Part shown: positions 62,401 through 64,000 of the stretch, in pieces
Layout: every line of letters begins with the position of its first letter
Position numbering within the stretch: position 1 is the stretch's first letter
Notes under the pieces: generated by a model
What the model saw: the letters and a program-made list of their open reading frames with translations, nothing else
What the model was told of the DNA's origin: nothing
Database searches by the model: none
Translations under genes and position numbers: made by a program
NCBI GenBank assembly: GCA_018857735.1
Contig: JABMCL010003468.1
Coordinates: forward strand, 366,001-430,000
Direction: 5' to 3'
DNA: 64,000 nucleotides
DNA from: Alviniconcha marisindica
Lineage: Eukaryota > Mollusca > Gastropoda > Provannidae

Positions 62401-63880
62401 AGGCTGGGGCTAAAGCGACCTCGGCCAACTAGACTCTGATCTAACAACATGTCTGCCATTTTTAAATTGTGAAAACAAAAACAAAAACAGGCTGGGGCCA
62501 CAGCAACCCCATCCAACTTGACTCTGATCTAACAACATGCCTGCCATTTTCAAACTGTGAAAACAGGCTGGGGTCCTGGGGTTCCTTGGGCCCCAAACAG
62601 GTGCAAAGTGAGCAATAGAGAAACCATCTGTGTGATGGCATACAAATATAAAAAAAATTAACACCCAGTCAGGGACTGTCCCTAGGCACCAACCACTATG
62701 GTAACCAGACTGGTCTAGATGGCGATCCGAAACGGACAAGGTTGTGGTTTAAAAAAAAAAAAAATCCACTCAAACTGTGCCCATTCGCATATTGTGTTTT
62801 GTCCTAATAAATAGCATTCTTCTGAACATTTTGTGTTTGGACGTTTTGTAGCTTGATAAAGGCGATTACCCCGAGAATTTGCATGCTGTGTTTTGTCCAA
62901 ATAAATAGCGTTCTTTTGTACCTTTTATGTGTTTGGATCTTGTGCCGATTGAATAATTATACTCTGACAGCTTGGTGTACAACTTTAAAGTCACTTTGAA
63001 TATTAATAATTAAGTCAGCACAGACTGAACAACTGTCAGCAGCTTGGTGCATAAGTGCAAGTCATTTAGAATATAAAGTCAGCACACACACTCCAAGTAT
63101 TGCTTTCCAGCACCCTTCCTCCAAATTCTGCTAGAAATGGTGAAGCCACTGAAGGGGCACTTCATATCTATGCGCATCTGTCCACAGGAACTGGCCCTAT
63201 TTGTCTCATGATGTCTGTGCTCGCCACAAATGTGACGAAAGTCTGAATACTAACTAAGAGTGGGAGCAGCATAGTGTTGACGCATGCATGTAAACAACTT
63301 TAACCTGGTGCAATGAGTTTAACTTGTGTTAGAGAACGGCGCGTTATAAGAACTGTTATTATTTAAACATCAGACATGTCTGCCCGGTGTATAAAATGAT
63401 ATCCCCCTTGATTCAAATGCTTTTGGATTTATATAAACAATTTTGGACTTATACATGCTGGCGTAAGCATCAGGAGCAGTTATAAGAGATACCCGTGCAG
63501 ATGTAATTCGAGTTGTCTGTGTGGTTACTGCCATCTGAGCAACAACGAAAACCTATCGCCTAACCAATTATGGCAGTTGTTGGAGGAAGGATGCCAATGC
63601 CTGGAGTTTGGTCAGCGCACACTGAATAACTGTGCACAGCTTTGACAGCTTGGTGTGTCACCAGAACAGTGCATCACTCAGACCTGCAAGTGAACACCTC
63701 ACCCCCTGGCTTGAGCCACTTCTTGGCGTGGAGGTAGGACTCCAGCATGCGCTCGTTGAACAGCATGTAGCCCATGGGCTCAGAGATGATGGTGTCCACC
63801 TGCTCGGGCACCTCCACCTCCTCCACCTTGCCCGGGATCACGATGATCTGCTGACCCAGGTTGTTGTGCTGCACCAGTGC
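53410..63880 (-). CDS. CARM1: CARM1/PRMT4, coactivator-associated arginine methyltransferase (5' end outside window)
   Basis: CARM1 asymmetrically dimethylates arginine in histone H3 and in splicing and transcription factors. Exons in the window: 63880-63703, 62266-62176, 61620-61539, 60867-60692, 59974-59837, 59299-59133, 58102-57959, 56020-55899, 53559-53410. They join in frame into 415 residues ending at TAA (53412-53410). The first exon shown carries [15 protein letters not shown] and the double-E loop [17 protein letters not shown] with both catalytic glutamates. Later come [43 protein letters not shown], the THW loop in [13 protein letters not shown], and [12 protein letters not shown]. 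The C-terminal activation region is Asn/Gln-rich ([56 protein letters not shown]). The PH-like N-terminus and SAM motif I lie beyond 64000. PRMT1/3/6 are excluded by the C-terminal region and FWYQ-SFHGV. Confidence 0.96.
53690..54830. repeat. 27-bp array in the last CARM1 intron
   Basis: About 42 units of CAACATCATCACCCTAACAA plus GTGGCAG, with a shorter variant CAACATCACACCCTAACAA. No exon-derived part. Confidence 0.95.
55070..55530. repeat. 63-bp array, last CARM1 intron
   Basis: Units on TCAAGTGCTCCACCTTGTCA and AATAATGATAATAACAAAGC; four clean copies (55260-55500) and older ones before. Confidence 0.88.
56030..56430. repeat. About 52-bp array just upstream of a CARM1 exon
   Basis: About eight diverged units on AAAGTACACTCATTACTGGG and CACCCACAGGTAACACCCC, starting within 15 bp of the acceptor of exon 56020-55899. 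Confidence 0.82.
56500..57025. repeat. 31-bp array in CARM1 intron
   Basis: Units of GACTGTCAGTGCCTAATCAC plus AACTAGTCTGT, about seventeen, partly with a CTTGTCAGTGATT variant. Confidence 0.9.
57026..57958. other. CARM1 intron, remainder
   Basis: Two (GT)n tracts near 57400-57476 and a 15-base C run at 57864-57878. Otherwise unrecognised. Confidence 0.5.
58495..58950. repeat. 48-bp array in CARM1 intron
   Basis: About nine units with ACTTACCAACAATATGGCAG and ACAGATGGCTGACAA. On the CARM1 sense strand each holds TTG|GTAAGT, a good donor pattern, but no known exon edge matches. The plus-strand frame reads a 16-residue repeat ([16 protein letters not shown]), judged coincidental. Confidence 0.9.
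59340..59690. repeat. Dispersed repeat with four AAGTTTGGTTACAAAA copies
   Basis: Starts near GTTTTATGCCCAGTCAACCG and contains four loose copies of AAGTTTGGTTACAAAAT plus GAGCAGTTCA. It belongs to the family seen at 23.3 and 28.2 kb. Confidence 0.6.
59990..60510. repeat. Degenerate CATGTTACATCAAAACAG array, CARM1 intron
   Basis: About fifteen irregular copies, 25-45 bp apart. No exon-derived part. Confidence 0.75.
60940..60954. repeat. 15-base C run
   Basis: Homopolymer in a CARM1 intron. Confidence 0.95.
61080..61305. repeat. 72-bp triplication in CARM1 intron
   Basis: Three copies with GCCAGAACAGACTATCTCCA and GCACTTACTAACATCAAGG. Confidence 0.92.
61329..61538 (-). other. Open, coding-like stretch directly after a CARM1 donor
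   Basis: After exon 61620-61539 the same frame stays open for about 70 codons into the intron, with non-repetitive, balanced composition (for example [20 protein letters not shown]). It does not belong to canonical CARM1, where QPIV joins DTFDIR. It could be a retained-intron tail, a mobile-element scrap or chance. I do not recognise it. Confidence 0.35.
61800..62175 (-). repeat. About 90-bp array, diverged copies of a CARM1 exon
   Basis: Four units with GGCTGTCAGACTACAGCTCC and AGGCAGAGAACTTTGTGATA. They align over about 60 nt with exon 62266-62176 (GGCTTTCGAGTACTGCTCCA, then TGTAGAGAGCTTCGTCAGTG). Identity by eye is about 70%, and the array abuts the exon's donor side. Confidence 0.75.
62320..62580. 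repeat. About 87-bp triplication in CARM1 intron
   Basis: Three copies with ACTCTGATCTAACAACATGC and AACTGTGAAAACA. No exon-derived part seen. Confidence 0.88.
62581..63702. other. CARM1 intron, remainder
   Basis: A 14-base A run near 62750; two loosely similar ATTCTGTGTTTTGTCC-type segments (62790-62940). No gene seen. Confidence 0.5.
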
Positions 63881-64000
63881 CTGCACGCAACAGAAACCAC
63901 CCATTGTTCAATAACCAGGTCCTGCGTGCCCAAACACTCCCTCAAAAAACAGGTCCTGCATGCCCCACATTCTTTTAAGAACCAGGTCCTGTGTACCTAA
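63881..64000. other. CARM1 intron at window edge
   Basis: Three short copies of AACCAGGTCCTG in 63911-63995, about 40 bp apart, start right after the acceptor of exon 63880-63703. They look like the start of another array. Confidence 0.5.

Overview
This window is animal nuclear DNA. It carries four split protein genes with GT-AG introns, dense microsatellites and minisatellites, long poly-G/poly-C runs, and several dispersed repeat families that remind me of gastropod molluscs. I infer a marine gastropod, probably a caenogastropod. The four genes are certain from the sequence; the taxon is an inference.

Layout. (1) Positions 1-26254, minus strand: GAK (cyclin-G-associated kinase/auxilin), 5' complete. 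Twenty coding exons give 1025 codons covering the kinase domain, the PTEN-like and C2 domains, and the start of the clathrin/AP2-binding linker. The J domain lies beyond position 1. (2) 29770-39210, minus: NFYC, the C subunit of the CCAAT-binding factor NF-Y, complete coding region of nine exons and 411 residues. (3) 41298-49470, plus: MED8, Mediator head subunit 8, complete, seven exons and 249 residues. It lies head-to-head with NFYC across a segment with NRF1, ETS, YY1 and CCAAT motifs. (4) 53410-63880, minus: CARM1 (PRMT4), the last nine coding exons (415 residues), from motifs after the SAM site to the stop codon; the N-terminal exons lie beyond 64000. I rebuilt every exon by hand. Reading phases join without a frameshift in all four genes, and the summed lengths are 3075, 1236, 750 and 1248 nt.

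The genes are not an operon. NFYC, MED8 and CARM1 all act in RNA polymerase II transcription; GAK acts in clathrin uncoating.

The striking feature is the non-coding part. By hand estimate about 30% of the window is tandem array (about thirty arrays, units 21-107 bp), against about 10% coding. At least nine arrays abut an exon and have a repeat unit that contains a copy of that exon's edge, usually with the splice donor or acceptor still attached. This leaves rows of decoy splice sites beside the real one: GAK exons 6, 7, 12, 13, 18, 19 and 20, NFYC exon 8, and MED8 exons 4 and 6; CARM1 has a diverged example. I regard these exon-edge-seeded minisatellites as the main discovery candidate. Other content includes a TTAA-flanked inverted-repeat element present twice, LINE 3'-end remnants, further dispersed repeats, and two long polypurine tracts.
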